Positions 27,201-34,358 of a DNA stretch of 43,181 bases are shown here, in pieces (position 1 is the first letter of the stretch; every line of letters starts with the position of its first letter). Position numbers and translations under genes: made by a program. The notes under the pieces were generated by a model, which was not told the DNA's origin, made no database searches, and saw nothing but the letters and a program-made list of their open reading frames with translations. The DNA is from Armatimonadetes bacterium CG06_land_8_20_14_3_00_66_21 (GTDB lineage: Bacteria; Armatimonadota; Abditibacteriia; CG2-30-66-41), in the NCBI GenBank assembly GCA_002779825.1, contig PEVN01000546.1, positions 1 to 43,181 of the forward strand, read 5' to 3'.

Positions 27201-29174
27201 CCGTGCCACCAGGAGGCTGTCGGGAACTGGCCGGTCGGGGAAGGCGCTGATCTGCCCGCCCAAGGTCTTGGCTTCACCCGTCAGGAGGCATGTCTTGACA
27301 GTCGCCAGCTTCGCCAGCCCGAAGTCGTGAGACAGCTCGGGCGCGTCAATCAGGCGTCGGAAGAGACCCGCCACGAACTGCGCCTGAGCGTCCAAGCGCT
27401 CGAGGCTCTGCTCGTTCGGCGTGTCGAAGGGGGTGTCCCAGTGGACGCGCGCATCGTAGAGCGTGGCTGCCGTCAGCGCCGGCAGACCGACGACCTGGGC
27501 AACTTCGCCGTCGAACGCCATCGGGGTCGGCAGAAAGCTCTGCCAGGGCTTGCCCGCCAACACGCGCATGGTGTCGAGATACTGGACGGACGAGCCCGGC
27601 GGCTTCGTCTCTCTCGCCAGCTTCTGAATGGTCTCCGCGAGGTCGGCGTAGGTGCGCTCGAAGGTCTCGTTCTGGTCGAAGAAGTGCCCCTTGTAGAACA
27701 ACCCAACCTGTTGCGTTCCACCCGACAGGTCAATACCGAGGTAGAACACGGGCTTGTGCTTCTCTGTGAGCCGGGCGAGTGGGAGTGATCCTCGAACGAG
27801 GGTCTGCCGCGTGCGCAGGTCTCTGGCTTCGCGAAGCAGCTCTGCGCGGGCGAGCGCGAACTGCCGTTGGAGCAGCGTCCGCTGCTCGCCGGAGAGATCG
27901 GCGAACCGGACCTTCCGGAGATAGCGCGAGAAGAGGTTGCTGAGCAGGTCCAACTCGGCGGTCGTCTGTCGGTGCTTGGCAATGCGCGTTTCGGCGTCCG
28001 GCACCTTGCTCAAAGTCAGGCGAAGGATGGCGTCGCGCGCGAGCAGCGTCTGGTAGCTCATGACGCCGACAACGCGCTTTGTGAGTGCCTCGTCTGCTCG
28101 GACGGCTTCGATGGCGTTAGCCGAGGGGGTGCCGAACGCGGTGACCCTCTGCTCCCGCTTGTCCGCCTCGACGCCCAGTGCGTTGGCGTCTGCTTCGAGC
28201 GTCTTGCGCCCCCGTTGCAGCACCCAGACCAACTCGCGCGGGCCGGCCAACGCCTGGAAGTGCGCGTCCAGGGCAACAAACAGCACCGACCGCGTAGGCG
28301 GGTGCTGGGCGCACCGGGCTGCCAACTGCAGGAGCGCGGCGATCCCGCCAGCTTGCTCCGCGCCCGGCGCCAGCGCCGGCACCGCCGAGGTCGAGTCGTA
28401 GTAGGCGGTGACCACCACCGTCTCCGGACGCCTCGCCGCGTCCGTCCCGGGCAGGAAGGCGTACACATTCTCGGCGCGCACGTTCTCCCAAGGCATCGCG
28501 CAGGTCAGCCGGACCCGCGTCGGCGGCGCGTCCCGCAGGCGCAGGCCGGACGCCCGGTCGATCCAGAAGCGCGGAATGCGGCACGGCGTCTGCAGGTACT
28601 TCCGGGTAGCTTCCGCCTGCGTCGTATCCTCCGGCGCGAGGAAGACCACGGCGCGCGCTCCCAGCATCGGCGCATTCAGCCAGTCCATCCCGCAGTCGAA
28701 GTCAAGCAGCACAACGGCGCCGGCAACGCGCCGCCCATCGAAGTCGGCCAGGCGTCCCCGCCCGGCAGAAAGCAGCGGCCCTGCAAGCCCCTCCTTGGGC
28801 AGTTGCGAACTGACCACCGTGTTCGGCCAGAGGGCATGAAGTGGCACCCGCTCCCCCGAGGGCAACAACTCGAGCGAGGCTTCCCGCTCGACCGGCATTG
28901 GGAGCAGGAAGGGCTGGGTGCCCACGTGCGGCAGGCCAAGGCTGCGAAAAGCACCGAGGACGTGCTGGCGAGCCGAAGTGCTGCCGGGATAGCCGGGCAC
29001 CCGCGAGCCCAATGCGGCAAAGGCGGGCACCAACTCGCGCGTCGTCAAGGCAGGCGCCACCGACAATAGGGGAGGGGACTCAGCCAAGACGGAGGCAGAG
29101 GGGACCTGGAACGCACACCACACCCACACGAACCACACAAGGCGTCGGTGGGTTGGGTTCGGTCCACAGGTCAT
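24219..29174 (-). CDS. Giant fusion: M28 peptidase-like ectodomain plus FtsX-type permease
   Basis: From ATG 29174 the product has 1651 residues, with a signal or anchor segment RLVWFVWVWCAFQVPSASVL. Residues of about 40-330 look like an M28/PA aminopeptidase ectodomain (VPGYPGSTSARQHVLGAFRS, VVLLDFDCGMDW, VVVTAYYDSTSA, EQAGGIAALLQLAARCAQHP). The zinc ligands appear lost: Tyr where M28 has His in the HxDS motif, and LDAHFQ instead of the Glu-Glu site. A long coiled region leads to TM spans at about 910-1070 (KGVVFYLLMLVPFSYCLERL, AVTIVVTTFTMLSFTGVGQY). The FtsX/MacB-type core follows at about 1340-1450 (LIVPLLIACLILLNTMLGAV, YERRRDIGIYSSLGLSPQH, a typical FtsX cytoplasmic turn). No ABC ATPase is nearby. 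ATG 29174 was preferred over the frame opening at 29297 because the signal segment follows it; no Shine-Dalgarno is evident. Confidence 0.75.
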   Translation of the reverse strand: MTCGPNPTHRRLVWFVWVWCAFQVPSASVLAESPPLLSVAPALTTRELVPAFAALGSRVPGYPGSTSARQHVLGAFRSLGLPHVGTQPFLLPMPVEREASLELLPSGERVPLHALWPNTVVSSQLPKEGLAGPLLSAGRGRLADFDGRRVAGAVVLLDFDCGMDWLNAPMLGARAVVFLAPEDTTQAEATRKYLQTPCRIPRFWIDRASGLRLRDAPPTRVRLTCAMPWENVRAENVYAFLPGTDAARRPETVVVTAYYDSTSAVPALAPGAEQAGGIAALLQLAARCAQHPPTRSVLFVALDAHFQALAGPRELVWVLQRGRKTLEADANALGVEADKREQRVTAFGTPSANAIEAVRADEALTKRVVGVMSYQTLLARDAILRLTLSKVPDAETRIAKHRQTTAELDLLSNLFSRYLRKVRFADLSGEQRTLLQRQFALARAELLREARDLRTRQTLVRGSLPLARLTEKHKPVFYLGIDLSGGTQQVGLFYKGHFFDQNETFERTYADLAETIQKLARETKPPGSSVQYLDTMRVLAGKPWQSFLPTPMAFDGEVAQVVGLPALTAATLYDARVHWDTPFDTPNEQSLERLDAQAQFVAGLFRRLIDAPELSHDFGLAKLATVKTCLLTGEAKTLGGQISAFPDRPVPDSLLVARHGKSFTGVRGAMVARADGTGYFRFPCVPYLRWYRFEAYHLGDDGGIDFANDNGRLEKRFPLSLQMTREDVSRLIALFPCETKDLYDLMDQRSLNYPAELRLLDARTDSAPQRFGVSYASGWGEGCAAVFVSPLSRFKLLLSQGLTGLRGALLRASKLQPRGEGIQVEQIAEGVPTAYQLARDLYALNHYRMEAFIKHNVRNGRLEKLHATSKAYLQEAAKALAERRYTKCVNDSRFASALESRAYPDVLGTANDAIKGVVFYLLMLVPFSYCLERLLLRSVRLERQLLGFFGVFVLSFLVLRMVHPAFALTNAPFMVLLAFVILALAMLVIWLLYSKFNDQMREMQQSGEYIPGADVNRAGLALVSVNLGLSNLRQRPIRTVLTAVTIVVTTFTMLSFTGVGQYLRDRRLDLKRQPPYQGLLLNSRGWAPLPVRAREVIAETFGEHYPVAARSWLTATQAAAAEGHLTYEVYSETAGARRAHQLEALVGLTPEERQFLAQPKLLTAGEWFAPGERLVCLLPESVAKALGIRPEQLLSTPDAPTVTLFGIQFRVKGILRDAALKDTLDLNGEALTPVDFAKQQVLQSQKADTAKAQALDEVAATGDESTSYLHFLPNEVIALPFETVRDLGGDLRSLAVRPAKGGFAEDDVARLSRRLEMNVFWGTGSKSYFVSTAPTTGVTGLQNLIVPLLIACLILLNTMLGAVYERRRDIGIYSSLGLSPQHTSTLFFIESGVVATLGAVFGYLFGQVFAKLASTLNLQTGMTFNYSSTSVVMVAMLAIAMVLTSTAYPAGQASKMAMAGIGRHWQVPRPSGDELFIRTPFTFSGDQVPAMMAYMHQWFTQHGETSIGLFFAEEIATGVTQASAPPNARTRSGATQRSLQQVGASGSVGGGDCTEDALYLTAMVSLTPYDMGVRQRLGLYAFRDPEQEDEVSSLDLYCIRTGGHPDAWERTNRQFLDALRKQVLIWRIVGPVQRAQFAEQAERLFGQDGQD

Positions 29175-29442
29175 TCGGGCACAGTCACCGGGTGCAGGAG
29201 CGGAGGGGCACTCATGATCGTACAAGACTGTCGGCGGTTGCGCAAGCGGAGGGGAGCGCCTGCGTGCTAACTCTGCCTTGCGGCCAGCGTTGACCAACTC
29301 AGAACCCGAGAAGACGTGCCCGCCAGTGCGCGTCGCTGCCCGGGGTGTGGCTCAGGTTGGTCTGAAGAGCGGCCAGTCGTTGCCGTCTTGCGGCTCAAGC
29401 CGAGGAGACCGCCCGCATTGCCCGAGGAAACTACTCGGCGCG

Positions 29443-30483
29443 TCAGCTCTCGATGGTCACCGTCCTCGCCCCATGCGAGCTGTCGTATACCGCTTCACCA
29501 ATCTGCAGTGACTTGTAGCTGTCCCACAGATCCGGCCCGCCCTCGACCAGGCCGAGGCAGCGTTTGGCGAAGTGCTCGACCTCGCCGCGGTAGCCAAACG
29601 TCGCCTTTGTGTCGGCGATGCCGGTCCAAGTGGGCTTGAACTCGTGGACGTAGCGGCCGGCGCGGGGGGCGACGGTGGTGAAGTCGTCGGGAGCCTGGTA
29701 CCGCAGGTGCATCATGTCCTCGACAACGACGTTCGCCTCGAAGCCGACGACCTGCAGGATCTCGACGATGTCGCGGAAGCCCTGTCTGCACTCGAGTCCG
29801 TTGACGTCAAGCTGCCCCATGGCGCCGGAGACGAACTCCAGGTTGGCGAAGTAGGCGAACTGCGTCGGCGTCGCCTCGTGGTACATCGCCTGCACCGTCT
29901 TCACGTCGCCGCCGAAGAAGCGGATCAGATCGAAGATGTGGCAGAGCTGCCCGATGAGCATCGCCCGCTTGGCCGAGTCAATCCCCCAGATTTGCGGGTA
30001 GGGTCCCTGGGAGAACTTGCACTTGACCAAGTGGACGTCGCCGAACTCGGGGCGGGCGACGATGTCCTGCGCCATCCGGTACACGTCGGCGAAGCGCTTC
30101 ATGAAGCCGACCTGTCCCCACGTGCCGTTGGTCTGGGCAAGCTCCGCCAGCTCCTTCGCCTCGGCGGACGTATTGGCAGACGGCTTCTCGGTATAGACGG
30201 GAATGCCGCGCGTCACCACGTGCGGGATCAGCTCGTACTGCTGCGGTGCCGGACCGATGACGAAGACGCCGTCCAAGTCCTCCTTGTCCAGCATTTCGTG
30301 CAGGTCGGTGTACACGCGTCGGGCGCCAAAGTTACGGGCGTTGCGTTGCGCCTTCGCTTCGTCAATGTCGCACACAGCGACGAGATCGATCTGCGGCACC
30401 AAGTGGATGTTCGGGAAGAGGGACGCGGTGGCGAAGCCGCCGCAGCCGATGAAGGCGAGCTTGGCTTGCTGTTGGCTGGACAT
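29443..30483 (-). CDS. Gfo/Idh/MocA-family NAD(P)-dependent oxidoreductase
   Basis: ATG 30483 follows GGAGG by about nine bases, giving a 346-residue protein. A Rossmann fold opens the sequence (KLAFIGCGGFATASLFPNIH, then LVAVCDIDEAKAQRNARNFG). YTDLHEMLDKEDLDGVFVIG and the family EKP motif in GIPVYTEKPSANTS, with the dinucleotide-binding/catalytic Lys, come next. A later stretch, GIDSAKRAMLIGQLCHIFDL, holds the His commonly used in catalysis. The family oxidises or epimerises sugars, inositols and amino sugars with NAD(P). Substrate is not evident, but the surrounding glycosidases favour a sugar derivative. No Tat signal is seen, so it is probably cytoplasmic. The frame is intact, and it overlaps the end of the small membrane protein's frame on the same strand. 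Confidence 0.88.
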   Translation of the reverse strand: MSSQQQAKLAFIGCGGFATASLFPNIHLVPQIDLVAVCDIDEAKAQRNARNFGARRVYTDLHEMLDKEDLDGVFVIGPAPQQYELIPHVVTRGIPVYTEKPSANTSAEAKELAELAQTNGTWGQVGFMKRFADVYRMAQDIVARPEFGDVHLVKCKFSQGPYPQIWGIDSAKRAMLIGQLCHIFDLIRFFGGDVKTVQAMYHEATPTQFAYFANLEFVSGAMGQLDVNGLECRQGFRDIVEILQVVGFEANVVVEDMMHLRYQAPDDFTTVAPRAGRYVHEFKPTWTGIADTKATFGYRGEVEHFAKRCLGLVEGGPDLWDSYKSLQIGEAVYDSSHGARTVTIES

Positions 30484-31042
30484 TGGTGGAGCCTCCGGGA
30501 GTCGGGCCTCGGGTGCCCTGACTGACAGGTGAGGACTTCTTCGTCTGGCACCGGTTGGAAACAGCGACCCCGAGCCCGTCAAGCGCTTGCCCGTCCACGC
30601 GGTCCAGCGCCGCGATCAACCCGCCCAACGCGCGACCCGGGAGTGAGTGCCCGTTGCCGTGCGCCCTCAGATACACGGCAAGGAACATGAGCCCGAGGTA
30701 GGTGAGCAGCGCGATGAGTTCTGCTCGCGGTCGGCGCGCCATGGGCTCCACGCGGTCCGGGGAGGTGTGCGCGGCAAACACCATGGCCAGGAAGATGCCT
30801 CCGTAGAAGAACACCCAGACCGTCGGCAGGAACACCGGCAGGGCGCGCCACGGCACGAACGGGTGCCGGAGCACGTTCAGCACGACCATCGCGTTAAGGC
30901 AAACGAAGCTGAGCAGCAGGAATGCGATCAGCAGGTAGTCGCGCCGCAAGACTGCCAGCCACTGGACGGTGTGGCGTGACAGCAGACCCAGCAATTGGAG
31001 GAGCAGCGACGTAGTTCGCGGGGTGTCGGCGGGTTCATTCAT
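30362..31042 (-). CDS. Small membrane protein of unknown function, C-terminus doubtful
   Basis: The first 150 residues look genuine, with three hydrophobic spans: YLLIAFLLLSFVCLNAMVVL, LPVFLPTVWVFFYGGIFLAM and LIALLTYLGLMFLAVYLRA. The last 70 residues (RCQTKKSSPVSQGTRGPTPG onward) are low-quality, and the frame runs 122 bases into the start of the Gfo/Idh/MocA gene. A lost stop or a frameshift near 30580 is likely. No family was recognised, and no good ribosome binding site precedes ATG 31042. Confidence 0.45.
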   Translation of the reverse strand: MNEPADTPRTTSLLLQLLGLLSRHTVQWLAVLRRDYLLIAFLLLSFVCLNAMVVLNVLRHPFVPWRALPVFLPTVWVFFYGGIFLAMVFAAHTSPDRVEPMARRPRAELIALLTYLGLMFLAVYLRAHGNGHSLPGRALGGLIAALDRVDGQALDGLGVAVSNRCQTKKSSPVSQGTRGPTPGGSTNVQPTASQARLHRLRRLRHRVPLPEHPLGAADRSRRCVRH

Positions 31043-31130
31043 CGGGCCGTGATCTGCTTCGCCAACGCCTTGCCCGATCCCTTGCGTTGAGCTGTGGGCC
31101 CCGCCAGGCCGTTGAACTGCCCAGACGAAC

Positions 31131-31163
31131 GAAGCGCCGCGGTCCGGAGACTCGCGGCGCTTC
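31131..31163 (-). terminator. Hairpin terminator candidate downstream of the prepilin gene
   Basis: GAAGCGCCGCG (31131-31141) and CGCGGCGCTTC (31153-31163) form a perfect 11-bp stem with an 11-nt loop, about 75 bases beyond the prepilin stop. In the minus direction it is followed by GTTCGTCTGG, only weakly T-rich. Confidence 0.5.
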
Positions 31164-31235
31164 GGGTGGATCGAGGACGTGGCTCAGTTTCCCGAGCGGT
31201 CGGGGAAGTGTGCCACGGGGACAGGTCGCAGGCGA

Positions 31236-31955
31236 TCACAGGCGCGGGGCGTAGTCGCGGATCTTGTTCCCCTTCACCGACTTGACGTGCCCATCATAGT
31301 AGGCGTTGTCGATCTGCTCGTTGTGGCGGTTCCGCTCTGCGCCGGCATTGACAGGGACCCCGAAATCGAGATTCAGGGGCGGCTCCGCCCATCCGGCCGT
31401 AGCGCCGCAGGTGCCGTGGTTGGTGTGGCCGGCGCAGTTGTAGTATCTGCCGCAGCCATCACTGAACATCACGCAGTTCGAGTTGCTGACATCGCTGTCG
31501 ATCTTGTCGGCCCAGCGGCCGCCCTTCGAGTTGACGTACGAGATGCTCATGCCATAGCTCATCCACCGGAACGGTGCATGGCTGGCACAGGTGCTGCGGG
31601 TCATCGGTGCCGGCTGGCTGGGACACACGAATACCTGAACGTTCTTAATGTAGGGCATTATCTGGACGCCCCACGAGTAACGGTTGACCGAACTCGGGAC
31701 CGGCTGACCGTTGACCCAGTCGTCGACTGGGTTGGGGTTTCCGGGGCCGCGGTAGTACTGCAAGTTCCGCTCGTCGTAATCGGTTCGGTACATGACCGCC
31801 GAAAGCGCGAGTTGCTTGAGGTTGGACTGGCAGGACGCCTGGCGCGCCTTCTCGCGCGCCTTGGCGAACACGGGGAACAGGATCGCCGCCAAGATGGCAA
31901 TGATGGCGATCACGACCAACAACTCAATCAGGGTAAAGCCTCTGCGTCTCATCAT
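31236..31955 (-). CDS. Type IV prepilin-like protein (DUF1559, H-X9-DG C-terminus)
   Basis: The 239-residue protein has a textbook prepilin leader: [20 protein letters not shown], with cleavage expected after the Gly before Phe-Thr and Glu at mature position 5. The segment [20 protein letters not shown] and the C-terminal [12 protein letters not shown] (His, nine residues, Asp-Gly) define the DUF1559 pseudopilin group, found in large paralogous sets in Planctomycetota and Armatimonadota. The [12 protein letters not shown] wording is typical of the latter. It would be processed by a prepilin peptidase and sit in the inner membrane or a pseudopilus; actual function of the group is uncertain. 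AGGAG precedes ATG 31955 at good spacing. Downstream lies a hairpin at 31131-31163. No pilus assembly genes are nearby, as is usual for these orphan copies. Confidence 0.9.
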   Translation of the reverse strand: MMRRRGFTLIELLVVIAIIAILAAILFPVFAKAREKARQASCQSNLKQLALSAVMYRTDYDERNLQYYRGPGNPNPVDDWVNGQPVPSSVNRYSWGVQIMPYIKNVQVFVCPSQPAPMTRSTCASHAPFRWMSYGMSISYVNSKGGRWADKIDSDVSNSNCVMFSDGCGRYYNCAGHTNHGTCGATAGWAEPPLNLDFGVPVNAGAERNRHNEQIDNAYYDGHVKSVKGNKIRDYAPRL

Positions 31956-32444
31956 GGATGTCTCTCCTGGGCAAGATACATACTCACGACAGGTCCAACG
32001 GCGCGTGGGTTGGCCGGCGTCGTGCTGTTTCAGCCGGATCCACGGAAGTGCAGTCCCTCACCTCCATTGCATTCAACTCCCTATGCCGCTTCCTAACGGA
32101 ACGCGCTGGACACAAGCTGTTTCTCTGTGCGCGCGGTTCTACACCAGCACGGGGCGGTGCGCAAGTCGTGTGAACGGATATCTTCTGTCAACGGGAGGGA
32201 GTCAGTGAGGGTCCTCCGCCACTGAATGTCGGCGCAGCAACCAGCGACTCTCCAGACGTAGTGTCCTGACCACGCGCCCGGGTTGGGTGTGCGGCCTCTG
32301 CAAGGGGGCAGCGGACACCGTGGCCGCGTCCGTTTAGGGGGCGCCTCCTCTGTCTGGTACCCATCACGGTGCCCGATAGCGGCTACGACCGCCGACAAGC
32401 GCACGGTCCCCTCCGCTTCCACCCGTTCGCCCTTCAGACCCAAA

Positions 32445-32473
32445 TTGACTGCACCGGCCCACAGTGATATAAT
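32445..32473 (+). promoter_or_regulatory. Sigma-70-type promoter for the CxxCH/Met-Gly repeat protein gene
   Basis: TTGACT at 32445-32450 and TATAAT at 32468-32473 are separated by exactly 17 bases, with transcription expected to start near 32480. This near-consensus promoter in a GC-rich genome lies about 120 bases ahead of the GTG at 32599 and is the best promoter seen in the window. Confidence 0.8.
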
Positions 32474-32479
32474 GCCTGT

Positions 32480-32522
32480 CGTGTCCAGGAACCGACAGCA
32501 GCCGCGTCTCGTGCTGGACACG
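32480..32522 (+). promoter_or_regulatory. Inverted repeat at the expected 5' end of the transcript
   Basis: CGTGTCCAG (32480-32488) and CTGGACACG (32514-32522) can pair as a 9-bp stem with a 25-nt loop starting at the predicted transcription start. It could be a 5'-stabilising hairpin or an operator for a dimeric repressor. Confidence 0.45.
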
Positions 32523-32598
32523 TCAGCGGCCGGAAGTGCGCCCTGACCCCGCTGCCTGAACCGGCGGCGGCCGCCGGCGCCACCCAGGAGGTAGGACC

Positions 32599-34233
32599 GT
32601 GTCAAACGCAATCCTCGCTCGTATCCGCCCTTCACTGCTTCTCGTCGGGTTTGTTGCCCTGGCGACCTCCCTATCCCAAGCCCGCCAGGCCGACTTGGCA
32701 GCTTACGACGCCGTCTATGGCGACGTCGCGGGACGCCCGAAGGGCTGTCAGGTCTGCCACTTCAGCCCGGACGGCAAGGGCCCTCGCAATCTGTTCGGGC
32801 GCGACTACCAACAGGCGGGAAAGAACAAGGAAGGCTTGCGGGCCGTCGAGCAGAAGGACAGCGACAACGACGGCGTCATCAACCTGGATGAGATCCGCAC
32901 CGGACACTTCCCCGGCATGTCGGACGACAAGCCGGCCCCGGCCGAGATCCAAAAGGTCCGCGGCGGCGCCGCACCCGCCCCCAAGGTAGCCGAAGCCCAG
33001 CCGGAGAAGAAGCCGGGGGTGAAGGCCACCCATCCCGTCGGCCTGCACGTCGGTGCTGCGATTGCGCTGTCGGCCGACAAGCCGCTGAAGGTGTACGACG
33101 GGCTGCTGACGGAGTCAGAAGTGGGTGCCGTGGTCGGGACTTGGGGCGGCGGAACGTGCGAGGAGACCGGGGATCGGCACCTGGGCGACCGGGACCACTC
33201 ATTGAAGCTGGAGATCAAGGGCCTGTATGAGGGCGCGCGGCTGGACTTTGCACGTCCGGTCGAGTTTGCCGGTCAGGAGCAGGGCGCGTACTTGGTGCTG
33301 GACTTGTCCCTCCCGCAGAAGAAGGTGGCGAAGGGCGGCGGGATGGGGGAACTCGGCGGCCCAGGGATGGGCGAGGGGGGCATGATGGGAATGCCGGGCG
33401 GCATGGCTGGCATGGAAGGCGGGATGATGGACATGCCCGGCGGCATGGCAGGCACGCCGCCCATGGGATCGGGAATGCAGGGCGGGATGATGGAAGGCGG
33501 GATGATGGAAGGCGGGATGATGGAAGGCGGGATGATGGGACCTGGCGCGATGGGCGGGCCGGGAGTCATGCCGCCTGCGGGGGCGGGAGCCGGTCCTGAA
33601 GGCACCGGAGTCGGCGCTGGCGGCGGGGGCGTCGCCCCGAAAGACTCGGCCATCGAGCACCTGCGGGTTGTGCTCCTCTACGAGCAGGGAATGCGCGTTA
33701 TCCCCAGGTACAGAATTCGGGAGGAGTGCTTCGACGCTGCAACCGGTTGGGTGCACCTGGACATTCCGCTTGCGGAGGCCGTTAGTTCCCAGAACGTCTC
33801 CGGTAGCCTCCGCCGCATTGCCCTCCTCGGCGATGGGGAGGGCGAGGTCTACGTTGGTCAGGCATTGTTGGCCCTCGACCCTGACCCCCTGGATTTCGTC
33901 ATCAAGGCCGGCACGGGCGCCGAAGATGAAATCACCGTTCGCGCCGGAGAACCGGTAGACTTCTACCTGGAAGCGAAGAAAGGCCGCCGCGGCCTGATTC
34001 GCTACACTTGGGACTTCGACGACAAGGACGGCATCCAGGAGGACCACGTCTCGGCGACGCCTGAGGAAACAGTGCCGGTCACCAAGGAGCAGGCCGGCAC
34101 GTACACCCTCACCGTCACAGCGCATGACCGCGATCAGGTCAAGGAGAATCGGCAGCAGACCTTCAAGCTGATCGTGCAGCCGAACGAGCGGGCTGCGGCC
34201 GCTGGACCCATGATCAAAGAAGCCGGCCAGTAG
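32599..34233 (+). CDS. Exported CxxCH protein with TSP3/EF-like calcium motif, Met-Gly repeat and PKD domain
   Basis: GTG 32599 has an ideal AGGAGGT (32587 onward). The 544-residue product has a signal peptide (PSLLLVGFVALATSLSQARQ). A single heme-c motif CQVCH (Cys50, Cys53, His54) is followed by SPDGKGPRNLFGRDY, as in small periplasmic cytochrome-like domains. DSDNDGVINLDEI (about residues 93-105) is a thrombospondin-3/EF-hand type calcium loop. A middle domain of unknown family (KPLKVYDGLLTESEVGAVVG) is interrupted by a Gly/Met-rich run at about residues 250-330 with tandem GGMME units. The C-terminus (VDFYLEAKKGRRGLIRYTWD, then AGTYTLTVTAHDRD) is a PKD-like beta-sandwich. It is probably surface or periplasmic. 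The Met-rich run might bind copper, or be only a linker. The frame is intact and the gene is strongly promoted. Confidence 0.75.
   Translation: MSNAILARIRPSLLLVGFVALATSLSQARQADLAAYDAVYGDVAGRPKGCQVCHFSPDGKGPRNLFGRDYQQAGKNKEGLRAVEQKDSDNDGVINLDEIRTGHFPGMSDDKPAPAEIQKVRGGAAPAPKVAEAQPEKKPGVKATHPVGLHVGAAIALSADKPLKVYDGLLTESEVGAVVGTWGGGTCEETGDRHLGDRDHSLKLEIKGLYEGARLDFARPVEFAGQEQGAYLVLDLSLPQKKVAKGGGMGELGGPGMGEGGMMGMPGGMAGMEGGMMDMPGGMAGTPPMGSGMQGGMMEGGMMEGGMMEGGMMGPGAMGGPGVMPPAGAGAGPEGTGVGAGGGGVAPKDSAIEHLRVVLLYEQGMRVIPRYRIREECFDAATGWVHLDIPLAEAVSSQNVSGSLRRIALLGDGEGEVYVGQALLALDPDPLDFVIKAGTGAEDEITVRAGEPVDFYLEAKKGRRGLIRYTWDFDDKDGIQEDHVSATPEETVPVTKEQAGTYTLTVTAHDRDQVKENRQQTFKLIVQPNERAAAAGPMIKEAGQ
33481..33540 (+). 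repeat. 15-bp tandem repeat encoding GGMME
   Basis: The unit GGCGGGATGATGGAA occurs three times in perfect tandem, with a fourth copy diverging at its end, inside the coding region. Related GGCATGGC/GGCGGGATGATGG-type units continue upstream to about 33376. Such arrays vary in copy number by slippage. Confidence 0.85.
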
Positions 34234-34358
34234 CGAAGACCGGTTGGGCGGCGGGCGGTGACAACGGCCTGCGGTTCCCCTCGGCCGGCCCACAACGCAC
34301 CCGCGATACAGAGCCGTTCGCGGCCAGCCACTCACTCAGGCGCAGACCGGAAGCTGTG

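Larger units (their letters stand above)
31956..32598. other. Intergenic region between divergent genes; holds promoter and leader of the 32599 gene
   Basis: A minus-strand open frame (32093-32635) crosses this stretch but has no recognised family, no good start and lies antisense to the promoter, so no gene is called. The right 160 bases carry a strong promoter, a leader hairpin and a Shine-Dalgarno for the next gene. Confidence 0.5.

Noticed and set aside
32093-32635. 180-codon minus-strand frame across the promoter region
   Set aside because: No family, no good start, and antisense to a strong promoter and leader.
33481-33540. Short tandem repeats as a CRISPR array
   Set aside because: Units are 15 bp with no spacers and lie in frame inside a coding sequence; the 7-bp array at 21986 also lacks spacers.
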